Of a stretch of 64,000 bases of DNA, positions 24,901 to 35,263 are shown piece after piece (within the stretch, counting starts at the first letter, position 1; every line of letters begins with the position of its first letter). This stretch comes from JAXMAR01 sp046350295 (GTDB taxonomy: Bacteria; Planctomycetota; Planctomycetia; Gemmatales; Gemmataceae). Under the pieces are notes generated by a model that worked only from the letters and a program-made list of their open reading frames with translations, was not told the origin of the DNA and made no database searches. The stretch spans positions 62,001 through 126,000 of the forward strand of contig JAXMAR010000009.1 of NCBI GenBank assembly GCA_046350295.1, written 5' to 3'. The translations under genes were made by a program, and so were the position numbers.

Positions 24901-27572
24901 GGCATCGCGCTGGCGGCACGCGGGGCGTGGGACGAGGCCAGCGCCGCCTACGAGACCGCCCTCGAGCAGGACAAGCTGCCGCTCGAACAGAAGGCCGTCG
25001 TCCTCGATAGCCTCGGTACGGTGTTGCTCAACAAGGGAGATTTCGAAGGCGCCGTCAAGAAGCACCGTGCCGCCCTCGCTCTCGACACGCGGCGCGGCCT
25101 GGTCGCGTACAACCTCGGCACGGCGCAGATGGCGCTGGGCGCCCTGGAGGATGCGGCCGAGTCCTTTGCCGATGCGGTCAAGCAAGACGCTCGCAATCCT
25201 ATGTTTCATCTCCGCCTGGCGATGGTTCGCTTGCATCTCAAGGACCTGGACCAGGCCATCGCCAGCGCCAAGGAAGCCGTCGCGCTCGCGCCGGGTATGG
25301 CTGAGGCGCACAACGTGCTCGCCCAGGCGTATTTCGACAACCTCCAGTTTGCCGAGGGTCTGAAGGCCCTCCAACAGGCGAAAGGGCAGGTTCGGCCCGC
25401 GGACCCCGGCCAGAACTTGCTTCAGGCCGCGTATCAGGCCGGCGAGGGGCTGATGAAGGTGGACCAGGTCCTGCCGGCGTTCCTGCGCGGCGATGCCAGG
25501 GCAGCGGAAAGTCTGCCGAAAACCACGCTCGCCCTCATCACCGCCGCAAAGCACAAGCGCTATCTGGCGGCCTACCGCCTCTACGTCGACGCCTTCGCGG
25601 CCCAGCCGGCCCTGGCGGAGAACCTCATCGCCGGTTGCCGCGCCCATGCCGCGGGCGCCGCCATTCGCGCCGCCACGGGGGACGCCGAAAAGGACGCCAA
25701 GCTCGACGACGCCGAACGCGCCCGGTTGCGGGCGCAGGCCCTCGCCTGGCTCAGCGCCGAGCTGGACGCCTGGAAACGCGCCAGCCCCCTCGTCCCGGCG
25801 CCCGAAAAAGGAATGGCCCGCTTTCGCGTCCGCCGCTGGCTCGTCGAAGCGGACCTCGCCAAGGTGCGCGATCCGGAGGCGCTCAAGTCGCTACCCGCCC
25901 TGGAACGCGACGCCTGGACCAAGTTGTGGAAAGACGTCGCCGCCTTCGGGTCCGGAGCCAAAGGCCCCGTTGGCCCCGATCTCGCCCGCCTCAGAAAACT
26001 GGCGGAGTTTCCGTCCGAATCCCTGCTCTTCAACGTCGGCTACGACGGCGGCAGCGCGACGGCCACGGCGTTCGCCACGATCCCGTGGCGAAGATCGCCG
26101 AGCTGCGCGCCAAGCTCAAAGGCGGCGTCGCCGATGGGCCCCTTTACCTCCAGCTCGCCTACTGCTATGGCGACCTGAAGGACAAGGAAAAGTCCCGCGC
26201 GATGGCCGGGCACGCGGAACGCCTGCTGCGACCTTCCCTCGAGACGAACGATCCCAAAGAGGTCCCGTTACTGCTCGACTACGTCCGCGCCCACATCATT
26301 CTGAATCCCACCGACTGGAAGCGGCAGGAGGATTGGGTCCGCCGCGCGGCCGACGTCGCTCCCCGGGATTGGCGGGCGTGGGAGGCGAAGGCGACCGCCT
26401 GCCTTTACCGGGCTGAGCAGACCATCATCGACGATCTTCATCTGGACGCCGACGACAGGAAGGCCGCTCTCAAAGCCCTGCTCGACGGCAAAGCGAAGCC
26501 GAACGTCCTCGCTGAAGTCGAAAAACTCCTCGAAGAGACACGCCGCTGCTTCGACCGCGCCAAGCAGCTGGCCCCCGATTCCGAGGAACAATGGCAGCGC
26601 CGCATCGGCTATCTTCTCCAGGACATCGACTGGATCAATGCCCTCCGCGTCGCCCGCGGCAAACGCCCCTTGCCGCGCGAGACCACCCCGATCATGGACG
26701 GCCTCAAGGAGCGCGGCTTCAAAGGCGGCGGCTTCTCGCTCGAAGCCCTCCCCGACCTCCTCGCGGAATTCGGCGAGGCGGCCGAGCGCTGTCCCGACCA
26801 CATAGGCGCGCAGTTCTTCGGCATCGCCTTCCTGCTGCCGCGAATCAAGGACCGCCTCGAGGAAGACGCGCCGAAGGACGGCAAGCGCCCGGGGTTTACT
26901 CCGGACGAGAACAAATTCATCGACGATACCCTGGCCCGCATCGAGAAGATCGCCGCCAAGGCCAACCCGGAGGGCGCCGCGTACTGCCGTCGTGTCCTCG
27001 CTTATCTCCACCTTCAGCTCGCCATGCTCGACGACCTGACGACGCGTCTTCCCAGGGCCGAGCCCTACTTCCGCAAGCTCGTCGACGCGGACCCGACCGA
27101 CCTCGACGCCGCCGACGTCCTCGAATTCATCCTCTGGGAGCAAGGCAGGGTCGAGGCGGCCCTGGAGATCGCCCAGAAGCGAGCCGCGACCGCGCCCAGC
27201 GCGCGGCATCGCTACCTCCTGGCCCGCGCCTTCAGCCATTGCGACCGCGACGACGAAGCCGACAAGGCCATCGACTCCCTGCTCGCCGACGATCCCGCCA
27301 ATCCTTACGCCCTCGCCGCCAAGGCCGTCCTTCTCATCCGCCGCGACGGCAAGGACGACACGGCCGAGGCCGGGCGACTGCTGGACAAGGCGCGCGCGGC
27401 CATCAAGCCGGGCGAGCGCAAGCGGCTGACCGAGGATCTCGATTACCTCGCCGCCATCCACCACGCCGTTTCCGGCCGGACCGTCCTCGCCCGCCTCTGC
27501 CTGGAAAGTCTGCGCTCTGAGCATAAGAAAGACGCGCGGCTGGCCGAGGCGCTCGACGCGCTGGGCCGCTGA
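21934..27572 (+). CDS. Membrane Ser/Thr protein kinase with TPR sensor region (one frameshift)
   Basis: ATG at 21934, 5 nt after the ECF stop. Kinase domain about residues 70-330: ISRGGMGVV glycine loop, LAIKVLL lysine, HRDLKPANI (Asp206) and DWG in place of DFG. A charged helix and one membrane segment (about 410-432, LLAAALLLLLVFGAAFGFWY) follow, then a long extracytoplasmic part with many TPR units (AYHNLGALHFSLAEWDKALA, CYVNLGNALVAKNDIDGAIE). At 26077-26084 ACGATCCC lacks one base; adding it joins TAFAT to DPVAKIAELRAKLKGG and gives about 1,879 aa ending at 27572. Likely senses envelope signals and controls the ECF factor. Confidence 0.88.
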
Positions 27573-27624
27573 GATCATGGGGCAATGACTCACCCCACGG
27601 AACCTGTTGTCAAGGAGAAGACCC

Positions 27625-28230
27625 ATGTGCCACCGCCTCGTCGTTCTTCTTAGCGCGGCCTTCTGTGCCGTGGTAATTAGTCCCTCGGCCGGTCAGGAAG
27701 CGGCGCCGCCGACGCGAATCGCGGCGGTCAACATGGGAGAGCTGCTCCGGAACTACGCCAAGGCCAAGGCGATGAAGGAGGCGATCGAGGCGGAGATCAC
27801 CCCCTACAAAGTGCTCGCCGAGAAGCTCAAAACCGAGATGGCCAAGTTTCAGGCCACGGTGGTGGACCCCTTGGCCGACATGGAAGCGAAGAACGCCGCC
27901 TCCAAGAACGTCCTCGCCCACCGCCGCAAGATGGAGGACCTCGATACCGAGGTGCGCCGCGCCCTCGGCGCCAAGCAGGAGCAATTCATCATCGATCTTT
28001 ACACGGACATTCAAGCCGCGGTGCGGCGCCATGCCGACGCCAACAAAATCGACCTCGTCGTCGCCCACAGCGAGCCGGCCAAGGACGACATCTTCAAATT
28101 CGCCAACGTGACGCGCAAGATCACCGCCACGGACCAGGGAGGCACACTGCTCTTGTTCGTGCGCGACCGCATCGACATCACCGATCCGGTGCTGAAGAGC
28201 TTGAACGATTCGTACGCCGCCAAGAAGTGA
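27625..28230 (+). CDS. OmpH/Skp-like periplasmic chaperone
   Basis: 201 aa from ATG at 27625, preceded by AAGGAGAAG. Signal peptide MCHRLVVLLSAAFCAVVIS. After RIAAVNMGELLRNYAKAKAM the protein is a long charged helical hairpin (EAEITPYKVLAEKLKTEMAK, HRRKMEDLDTEVRRALGAKQ) ending in a small beta region (IDLVVAHSEPAKDD), the layout of Skp/OmpH, which bind unfolded outer-membrane proteins. An outer-membrane barrel gene follows 80 bp downstream, which fits this role. Confidence 0.85.
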   Translation: MCHRLVVLLSAAFCAVVISPSAGQEAAPPTRIAAVNMGELLRNYAKAKAMKEAIEAEITPYKVLAEKLKTEMAKFQATVVDPLADMEAKNAASKNVLAHRRKMEDLDTEVRRALGAKQEQFIIDLYTDIQAAVRRHADANKIDLVVAHSEPAKDDIFKFANVTRKITATDQGGTLLLFVRDRIDITDPVLKSLNDSYAAKK

Positions 28231-28310
28231 AAAACCGTTGGAGGCCGGCTTGCGGAGGCGAACCGCCTCGAGCGATCCGTCAACCCAACTGACGCCAAGG
28301 AAGGTGTCTC

Positions 28311-29321
28311 ATGCTCGCCCGTTCCTGGATACCTCTGTCGCTCGCGCTTTATGTTTGCGCTTCCGGCGCCGCGCTCGGGCAAGAAGCGCCGCCACCGAGC
28401 GCCACCCCGTTCCGCACGTTGGGCGCCCTCGGTCCGACGAGAGACGGCGAGCGCAACGTGGACGCCACCCCGGTGTCGCGAACCGCGCCCCCCTTGATCG
28501 CCGACACCGACAGCTATCCCGCCACCGCTCCGCCGGCCGCGCCTCCCTGGCGCCTCTTCAAGGAGACACGCTTCGACGTCTCCTGGTTGCCGCGCTTCGG
28601 GACGGACGGCCTCGGCGCCACGGACCTCGAACTGTCCACCACGCTCGAGGTCCCCATCATGGAATGGGCCTCGCCACTCCTCGTCACGCCCTACGCGGCC
28701 GCCCACTACTGGACCGCCCCGCGCTTCCCGCGCCCCCTTCCATCCGAGCTTTACGACCTCAGCGTGGAGTTCGCCTGGCGCCCCCGGCCCGCCGAATGGC
28801 TCTTCCTCGACCTCGCCCTCACCCCCGGTCTCTACACCGATTGGAGCGACGTCAGCGACGGCGCCTTCCGCCTCCGCGGCCGCGCCATGTCCATCTTCGC
28901 CTTCTCCCCCAAGCTGCAGGTCGCGGCCGGCGCCATGTGCGTCAACCGCAACAGCGTCAAACTCCTGCCGGCGGGCGGCGTCATCTGGAACCCTTCGGAC
29001 GACACCCGCTTTTTCCTCGTCTTCCCGCAGCCCAAGATCTCCCACCGCATCGCCACCTTCGGCGCCACCCAGCTGTGGGCCTACCTCGCCGGCGAGTTCG
29101 GCGGCGGCCGCTGGGAAATCGAACGGCCCGGGGGCGGCCACGACTCCCTGGACTACACCGACGCCCGTGTCATCCTCGGCCTCGAATCCGCGCATGGCGA
29201 CCGCCTCAAAGGACGCCTCGACATCGGGTACGTCTTCGCCCGCCGCATCAATATCGCCGGGGACCCGCGCGATTACCACCCTGAGCCGACATTGCTGGTG
29301 CGGGCGGGATTGCGCTTTTGA
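28311..29321 (+). CDS. Outer-membrane beta-barrel protein (DUF6268-like)
   Basis: 336 aa with signal peptide MLARSWIPLSLALYVCASGA. After a Pro/Thr-rich linker the chain alternates amphipathic strands (FKETRFDVSWLPRFG, WASPLLVTPYAAAHYWTAPR, WLFLDLALTPGLYTDWSDVS, LKGRLDIGYVFARRINIAG) and ends with LLVRAGLRF, a terminal-Phe signature for BAM-dependent barrels. It resembles planctomycete DUF6268 proteins (remembered). It follows the Skp-like chaperone on the same strand. Transport substrate, if any, unknown. Confidence 0.75.
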   Translation: MLARSWIPLSLALYVCASGAALGQEAPPPSATPFRTLGALGPTRDGERNVDATPVSRTAPPLIADTDSYPATAPPAAPPWRLFKETRFDVSWLPRFGTDGLGATDLELSTTLEVPIMEWASPLLVTPYAAAHYWTAPRFPRPLPSELYDLSVEFAWRPRPAEWLFLDLALTPGLYTDWSDVSDGAFRLRGRAMSIFAFSPKLQVAAGAMCVNRNSVKLLPAGGVIWNPSDDTRFFLVFPQPKISHRIATFGATQLWAYLAGEFGGGRWEIERPGGGHDSLDYTDARVILGLESAHGDRLKGRLDIGYVFARRINIAGDPRDYHPEPTLLVRAGLRF

Positions 29322-29414
29322 ACGCCGAAGACCATTCGCATAAGACGAAACGCACGGGGAAGGAGGCTTCCGGCTTCCACCCTGCGCGCTTCTCTTTTCG
29401 AAACGCTTCGTAGG

Positions 29415-29861
29415 CTACTGGATCAAGACATTGTCTCCCGGGCCGCCGTCGAGGATGTCCTGGCCGGCCGCGCCGATCAGGATGTCAGCGCCGTCGCCGC
29501 CGAAGAGATTGGCGGCAGGGAGGGCGCCGTTGGCTTCGTCGAGCGTGACGGTGTCGGCGCCGGCTTGGCCGAAGACCTGGATGAGAGCCGTGTTGGCGAT
29601 GGTCGGCACGGCGCCGTTGATGGCGATGGCGCCGCCATTGACGAGGATGCGGCCGGCGGCGTCGCGGCTGACGACGATCGTGTTGTCCTGGCTGTCGCCC
29701 AATACGGACAGGACGCCGGCGTTGGGAAGAAACGATGCCGTCACCGCCGGAAGGATGCGTTCCGAGAGCGCCTACATATCCGGGACAAAGCGGCGGCGCT
29801 GGGATGAGGAACCCGCCCGACGGACGGTACGGAAGATTCGTTTCAGCCACGACATGGACAT
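29415..29861 (-). pseudogene. RTX-like calcium-binding repeat protein with in-frame stop
   Basis: ATG at 29861 (AGAGG upstream) opens MSMSWLKRIFRTVRRAGSSS, RRRFVPDM, then TAG (29772-29774), then in the same frame ALSERILPAVTASFLPNAGV. The R...LxxRxLPA motif normally marks the N-terminus of planctomycete surface proteins, so the stop sits inside it. The C-terminus has glycine/aspartate nonapeptide-type repeats (GGDGADILIGAAGQDILDGG). Only 148 codons, short for the family. A downstream restart is possible, but the N-terminal motif would be lost. Confidence 0.65.
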
Positions 29862-30182
29862 GAGAGAACCTCTTTGAAGAAGACATGGTTCGGCGTCCCC
29901 AACGCGAGGAGATACGGGCTGCGGTCGAGCGCCGTTCGACTTGGCAAAACGGAGAACCAGGAATTGCCCTAGGTAGACCTTTGCAGTCGAGAGCTTGGGG
30001 CCTAGAATGCCGCATGCCACGATGTCGCGTCCGTTGCTGTCCCCGCAGAGCATTTCCCCAGAGCAACCGGTGTTGCGTCCCTCCTGGCAGCGTCCGACCC
30101 CTACCGAGAAGAAATCCGCGCCGTCTCTCGAATCGGCAAAAAAAACGCGCCTTCGCGCCGGTGGCCGGTGAAGCGGAGCACG
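29862..30182. other. Intergenic region between divergent genes
   Basis: 321 bp between the RTX-like gene and the second ECF gene. It must hold promoters for both, but I see no convincing -35/-10 pair, repeat or small gene. Confidence 0.4.
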
Positions 30183-30782
30183 ATGGAAAAAAGCATGTCG
30201 AACTCCTTCGTTGAGTTCCTGGCCCGGCTGCACCGCCGGGACGACGCCGCGGCCCGGGAACTCTTCAGCCGCTTCACGCGCCAACTCATCGCCATGGCCC
30301 ACCGCCACATGGGAGTGGGACTTCGCCACAAGGTAGACCCGGAAGACCTGGTGCAGTCCGCGTACAAGAGCTTCTTTTTCCGCTTCGGCGCCGGAAAGCT
30401 GGACATCGTCAACTGGAACAGCCTGTGGGGGTTGTTGACGTTGATCACTTTGCGCAAGGTAGCGGACCGGGCGGCGTACTTTCGTGCCGAGTGCCGCGAC
30501 ACCGCGCGTGAGGCGCCCCTGCCGCGGGCGGACAAGGCGGCCCGCTGGCGCGAGCCCCTGGGCCGCGAGCCAACGCCCGACGAGGCGGCCCTCCTCAGTG
30601 AAACGGTCGAGCAACTCCTTGCCGGCCTGGACGAAGAGGAGCGTCCGATCCTGGAGCTGAGCCTCGAAGGCCACACGACCCGGGAGATCAGCGAGCGCCT
30701 GGGCCGGGCCGAACGCACGGTACGCCTTCTACGCGAGGGCGTCCGGCATCGGCTCGAGCGCCTGCAGCGCGATAGCCGTTGA
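30183..30782 (+). CDS. ECF sigma factor (kinase-linked type)
   Basis: 199 aa from ATG at 30183 (GGAG 4 nt upstream); ATG at 30195 is an alternative. Region 2: VDPEDLVQSAYKSFFFRFG; region 4: LDEEERPILELSLEGHTTRE, ISERLGRAERTVRLLREG. The kinase gene starts 43 nt after the stop. Like the factor at 21362 it has no anti-sigma gene and belongs to the planctomycete ECF groups paired with Ser/Thr kinases, though its region 2 differs clearly. Confidence 0.92.
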   Translation: MEKSMSNSFVEFLARLHRRDDAAARELFSRFTRQLIAMAHRHMGVGLRHKVDPEDLVQSAYKSFFFRFGAGKLDIVNWNSLWGLLTLITLRKVADRAAYFRAECRDTAREAPLPRADKAARWREPLGREPTPDEAALLSETVEQLLAGLDEEERPILELSLEGHTTREISERLGRAERTVRLLREGVRHRLERLQRDSR

Positions 30783-30825
30783 ACCGGAAACGCGTGGCGC
30801 CGATTAGAGAGCGAGGTCGCCGATC

Positions 30826-33800
30826 ATGCGGTCTGGATCCGAGCCCGTGCCCGCGCCACCCACGGCGGACTGGTTAACGCTGAAGGACGCTGTGCGGCGC
30901 TTCGAGAGCGCCTGGCGTCAGGCGCCCTCCCGGCCGGCGATCGACGACTATCTGCCCATCGACCCTGCGCTGCGCCCCGGGGTGTTGATCGAGCTTGTGC
31001 ACATCGATCTGGAGCTGCGGCTCAAAGCCGGGGAGAGCGCGCGCGTCGAAGAATACCTGGCGCGCTACCCGGAAATCGGCGGCGATCGCGATGCCACCCT
31101 GGCGTTGATCGCCGCCGAGCGCGAGCTGCGCCGGCGCCGTGAGCCCGACCTGCGCTCCGAGGAATATCCGTTGCGGTTTCCGCAATACCATGTCGACCTG
31201 CCCGCGGGGGACCAGCGACCCACACTCGCGGCGGGAAACGCGCCCGCGGCATGCGACGAAGCGCCCCCTCAGGTGGACGGCTACGAGATACTGGGACCGC
31301 TCGGCCGCGGCGGCATGGGGGTGGTGTACCGGGCGCGGCAGGAAAGCCTCGACCGGCCGGTCGCCTTGAAGTTCCTGCCCGCGGCGTGCACCAAGGACCC
31401 CGTCTGGCTGGCGCGTTTCCGGCGCGAGGCCCGCACCGCCAGCGCCTTGAATCACCCGCATATCTGCACCATCTATGACACGGGCGACTCCGCCGGCCGG
31501 CCTTTCCTCAGCATGGAGCTGGTGGAAGGACGGACCCTGGAGGCGCTGCTCGATCAGCGACCCGCCGTGGAAGAGCTGGCGCGCCTCGTCGCACAGGCGG
31601 CCCGGGCGCTGGCGGCCGCGCACGCCGCCGGGGTGGTGCATCGGGACATCAAGCCGGCGAACCTCATGGTCCGCGCGGACGGCATTCTGAAAGTGCTCGA
31701 CTTCGGCCTGGCGCGCCGTCTTCCCGAGAGCGAAGGGCCGCACACCAAGCCGAGCGGCATCGCCACCGATCCAGGCACGCGGGTGGGCACGCTGTTGTAC
31801 ATGTCGCCGGAACAGGCGCGGGCGGAGCCGGTCGACGCCGCCACCGACATTTTTTCGCTGGGGCTCGTGCTGTACGAGCTGGCCACGGGGCGCCATCCCT
31901 TTTGCGCCGACTCCGAGCTTGGCGTTCTGAATGCCATCGTCGCTCAGACGCCGACGCCCCCTTCCCGTCTGAACCCGGAGATCCCCGCTGCGCTCGATGC
32001 GCTCATGCAGCGAATGCTGGCGAAAGATCCGCGCTTGCGGCCCACCGCGCCGGAGGTGGAAACGGCGCTGACCCAGTTGGCGGCGCGAGCCGGCGGAGCG
32101 GCGCGGCGTCCGGGGGGAAGAAGTCGACCGACGGTCGGCCGGAGGGGAGAGCGGGCGGCATTGCACGCGGGCCTCGAAGAGGCGGCGGCAGGGCGTGGGC
32201 TCTTGTTGTGCGTCACCGGCGAGGCGGGCCTGGGCAAGACGACGCTGGTCGAAAGTTTCGTGGAGGAGTTGGCGGCGAGCGGCGGCGCCGCCCTGGCGCG
32301 TGGACGCTGCTCCGAGCGGCTGGCGGGCGCGGAGGCGTATCTGCCGTTTCTGGAAGCGCTGGACAACTTGCTTCAGGGTGAAGGCGGCGCGACGGCGGCG
32401 CGGGTGATGAAGCTGCTGGCGCCCACCTGGTACGTGCAGCTTGCGCCGCTCGCCGCGGACGATCCGTCCCTGACGCGCGTGCTCACGGAGGCGAAGACGG
32501 CCTCGCAAGAGCGGCGCAAGCGGGAGCTCGGCGTCTTCCTGCACGAGCTGTCGCGGCAGCGTCCGCTGGTCATCTTCCTGGACGACGTTCACTGGGCCGA
32601 TCCATCGAGCGTCGACCTTCTCGCCTACCTGGGAGCCCGCTGCACGGAATGGCGCGTCCTGCTCGTCGTCGCCTACCGGCCGTCGGACCTCGTTCGCAGC
32701 CACCACGCTTTTGGTCCGGTGAAGCTGGAGCTGCAAGGGCGCGGCGTGTGCCGCGAGATCGCCTTGCCGTTCCTGAGCCGGGACGACGTGGGACAATACC
32801 TGGCGCTGGCGTTCGCGGGACACCGGTTTCCGGAGGAGCTGGCGGTCGCGCTCCATGCCCGGACCGAGGGCAATCCGCTGTTCATGGTCGACTTGCTCCG
32901 CTATCTGCGCGACCGCGGCGCCATCGTCGAGGCCGTGACGCCGTCTCCCTCCGGCACAAGCGCCGGGGCCGGCGGCAGGTGGGCGCTGGTCGGGGCGGTC
33001 CCGGACCTGCAGCGCGAATTGCCCGAATCGGTGCGCGGGATGATCCAGCGCAAGGTGGATCAGCTGAGCGCGGCCGATCGCCACCTGCTGATGGCGGCCA
33101 GCGTGCAGGGACCGGAGTTCGATTCAGCGCTCGTGGCCCGGGTGCTGGGTCGCGAGGCCGCGGAGGTGGAGGAGCGGCTCGATCTGCTGGAGCGCAGCCA
33201 TGGTTTGGTTCGTCCGGTCGTGGAACGGGCGTTTCCGGACGGCGCCGTGACGGTGCGTTACGGCTTCGTGCACGTGCTCTATCAGAACGCCCTGTACGCC
33301 ATGCTGCAGCCGACGCGCAAGGCGGCCTGGAGCGCGGCGACGGCACAGGCCCTCCTGGGCCACTATGGCGAGAGCAGTACGGTCCTGGCCGCCGAGCTGG
33401 GCATGCTCTTCGAGGCGGCGCGCGAGCATGCGCGTGCGGCCGACTATTTCCGGGTAGCGGCGGAGAACGCGGCGCGCGTCTTCGCGCATCGCGAGGCGGC
33501 GGCGCTGGCGCGGCGGGGGCTGGCGCAGCTCCAGACGCTGCCGGACACGCCAGAGCGGGCGCGGCGCGAATTGCCACTGCAGGTGATCCTGGGCGTGCAG
33601 CTTCAGGTCGTGCAGGGCTACGCGGCGCCGGAAGCGGAGCACATCTACGCGCGGGCCCAGACGTTGTGCGAGCGCGTGCGCGAGGGAGCCCCGCTTTTCC
33701 TGGTTCTGCGCGGCTTGTGGGCGTTCCACGAGGTGCGCTCCGAGCTTGCCACATCGCGCGACCTGGCGGAACGGCTCCTGACCCTGGCCCAGAGCAATCG

Positions 33801-34710
33801 CGACGTGGTGCAAATACTCCAGGCGCGGCAGGCGCTGGCGGTCACCTCGTTCTGCCTCGGCGACGTTGTGGCCACGCGCGAGCAAATGGTGCACGGGATG
33901 GCCCTGTATGACCCGAAGCGCCACAGCGGCCAGACGCACGCTTACGGGCAGGACCCCGGAGTGAGCTGTCTCGCCTTCGGCGCCGTCGCCCTGTGGCTGC
34001 TCGGCTATCCGGATCAGGCGCTGGCGCGCAGCCTCGAGGCTGTCGCCTTGAGCGAGGAGCTGGGGCAACCGTGCTCGCTGGCGCTGGCGCTGCATTTCGC
34101 GGCCGTGGTGCGGCAGTATCGGCAGCGAGGCGGCGGCGGTTCAGCAGGCCGCGGTGGCCGGCACGGCGGTCACGACCGAGCACGGGTTGTCGTTCTGGCA
34201 CGCGGGCAGCCTGGTGATGCGCGGCCAGCGCTGGCCAAGCAGGGCGCCGGCGCCGGCATCCCCTCCTGCGCGAAGGTCTGAGCGCCTGGATGGCCACGGG
34301 GGCGGCTCGAACCGCACGTTCTTCCTCGCCCTGCTGGCCGAGCGCTGGCCGCGGAAGACCGGATCGAGGAGGGCCTGACGCGCTGGCCGAGTCACCGCCC
34401 CGATCGAGAAGAGGGGCGAAGGATTCTACGAGGCGGAGCTGCACCGCCTGCGCGGGGAGTTCCCGCTACGGCGGAGTCGAGACGCGGATACCGAGGCGGA
34501 AGCCTGTTTTCGCCGCAGCCGCGATCGCCCGCGCCGCCGGCAGGCCAGATCGCTGGGCTGCGCGCGACGATGAGCTTCACGCGGCTGCTCCAGAGACAGG
34601 GCCGTCAGGCTGAAGCCAGGCCGATGCTCGCGGCGTGCTACGAATGGTTCTCCGAAGGGCTCGACACGCCTGATCTGAAAGAGGCGCGGGAGCTTCTCGA
34701 TCAGCTCTGA
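30826..34710 (+). CDS. Ser/Thr kinase fused to AAA ATPase and TPR-like region (3' end frameshifted)
   Basis: Kinase domain about residues 150-420: LGRGGMGVVYRA, VALKFLP, HRDIKPANLMV (Asp274), DFGLARR. Next an ATPase with Walker A GEAGLGKTT (about 465) and Walker B PLVIFLDDVHWAD, then helical repeats. The first frame stops at 34279-34281, but homology continues through several frame changes from about 34130: AVQQAAVAGTAVTTEHGLSF, HAGSLVMRGQRW, FFLALLAERW, GERFYEAELHRLRGELPL-like text, and LDTPDLKEARELLDQL ending TGA 34708-34710. This matches kinase-ATPase fusions with a C-terminal adenylate-cyclase/LuxR-type repeat region. The breaks begin where the error-rich stretch begins. Confidence 0.85.
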
Positions 34711-34749
34711 CCGTGGAACGTCGCCTCGCTGCGGTTCGCGGACACCACC

Positions 34750-35122
34750 GCCGCCGCCGCCTGGAACAGCCTCTAAGGTCGCGCCTCCGTCGCGCCGGCC
34801 GCAATGGAGGAGGACAAGCGAACGAGAAGGCAGAGGGATAGCGTCGACAAGCGCAACGAACGCGGCGGCGGTCCCCAGGAGCCAGTTGGCCATTGGTTCG
34901 ACGATCTCCAGTTGCGTTGTGGACATGCGCCGCCATTTATCGGCGGGGACACCCTCCGGGCCGGCGGCGAATGGGACCCCCTCGGTTCGGTAGACGATCT
35001 CCATTTTTTCCGCCTGTAGCAGAAACAGCGCGTGGGAGCCGACAAGAACGCCCCCGCCGATCGCTCCAACGTGACAAGAGGCGCCAGACGCTGTGAGGCG
35101 ATCGAAGCCAGTTAGCCGTCAT
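34750..35122 (-). pseudogene. Small membrane protein, frameshifted
   Basis: ATG at 35122 is preceded by AAGGAG at 7-nt spacing. After a frame change near 35070 the minus strand reads GAIGGGVLVGSHALFLLQAE, MEIVYRTEGVPFAAGPEGVP, MSTTQLEIVEPMANWLLGTA and AAFVALVDAIPLPS, giving two hydrophobic segments. The 3' end is unclear. No family recognised. The good ribosome site and coherent text argue for a real gene hurt by indels. Confidence 0.45.
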
Positions 35123-35263
35123 CGCACACTCCTTCACATAAGGATTGTTTCCGGCGTCCCCGGCCGCCCGCGCCAGGAAACGCGGGTCGGTTTCAAGCCG
35201 CTCGGGGGCATTCTAGGCGACAAAACGTCTGGAACCGCCGCATCGTCTTGAAATCGGAGGTCA

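Noticed and set aside
22441..25647. Minus-strand frame of 1,068 codons opposite the first kinase
   Set aside because: Antisense shadow of a high-GC gene; no coherent domain text, whereas the plus strand encodes a clear kinase and TPR protein. The same applies to 1956-4049 and 30874-33084.
34426..35004. Single 192-codon minus-strand gene
   Set aside because: Its second half is antisense to the kinase/ATPase 3' end; only the first half (34750-35122) reads like a protein.
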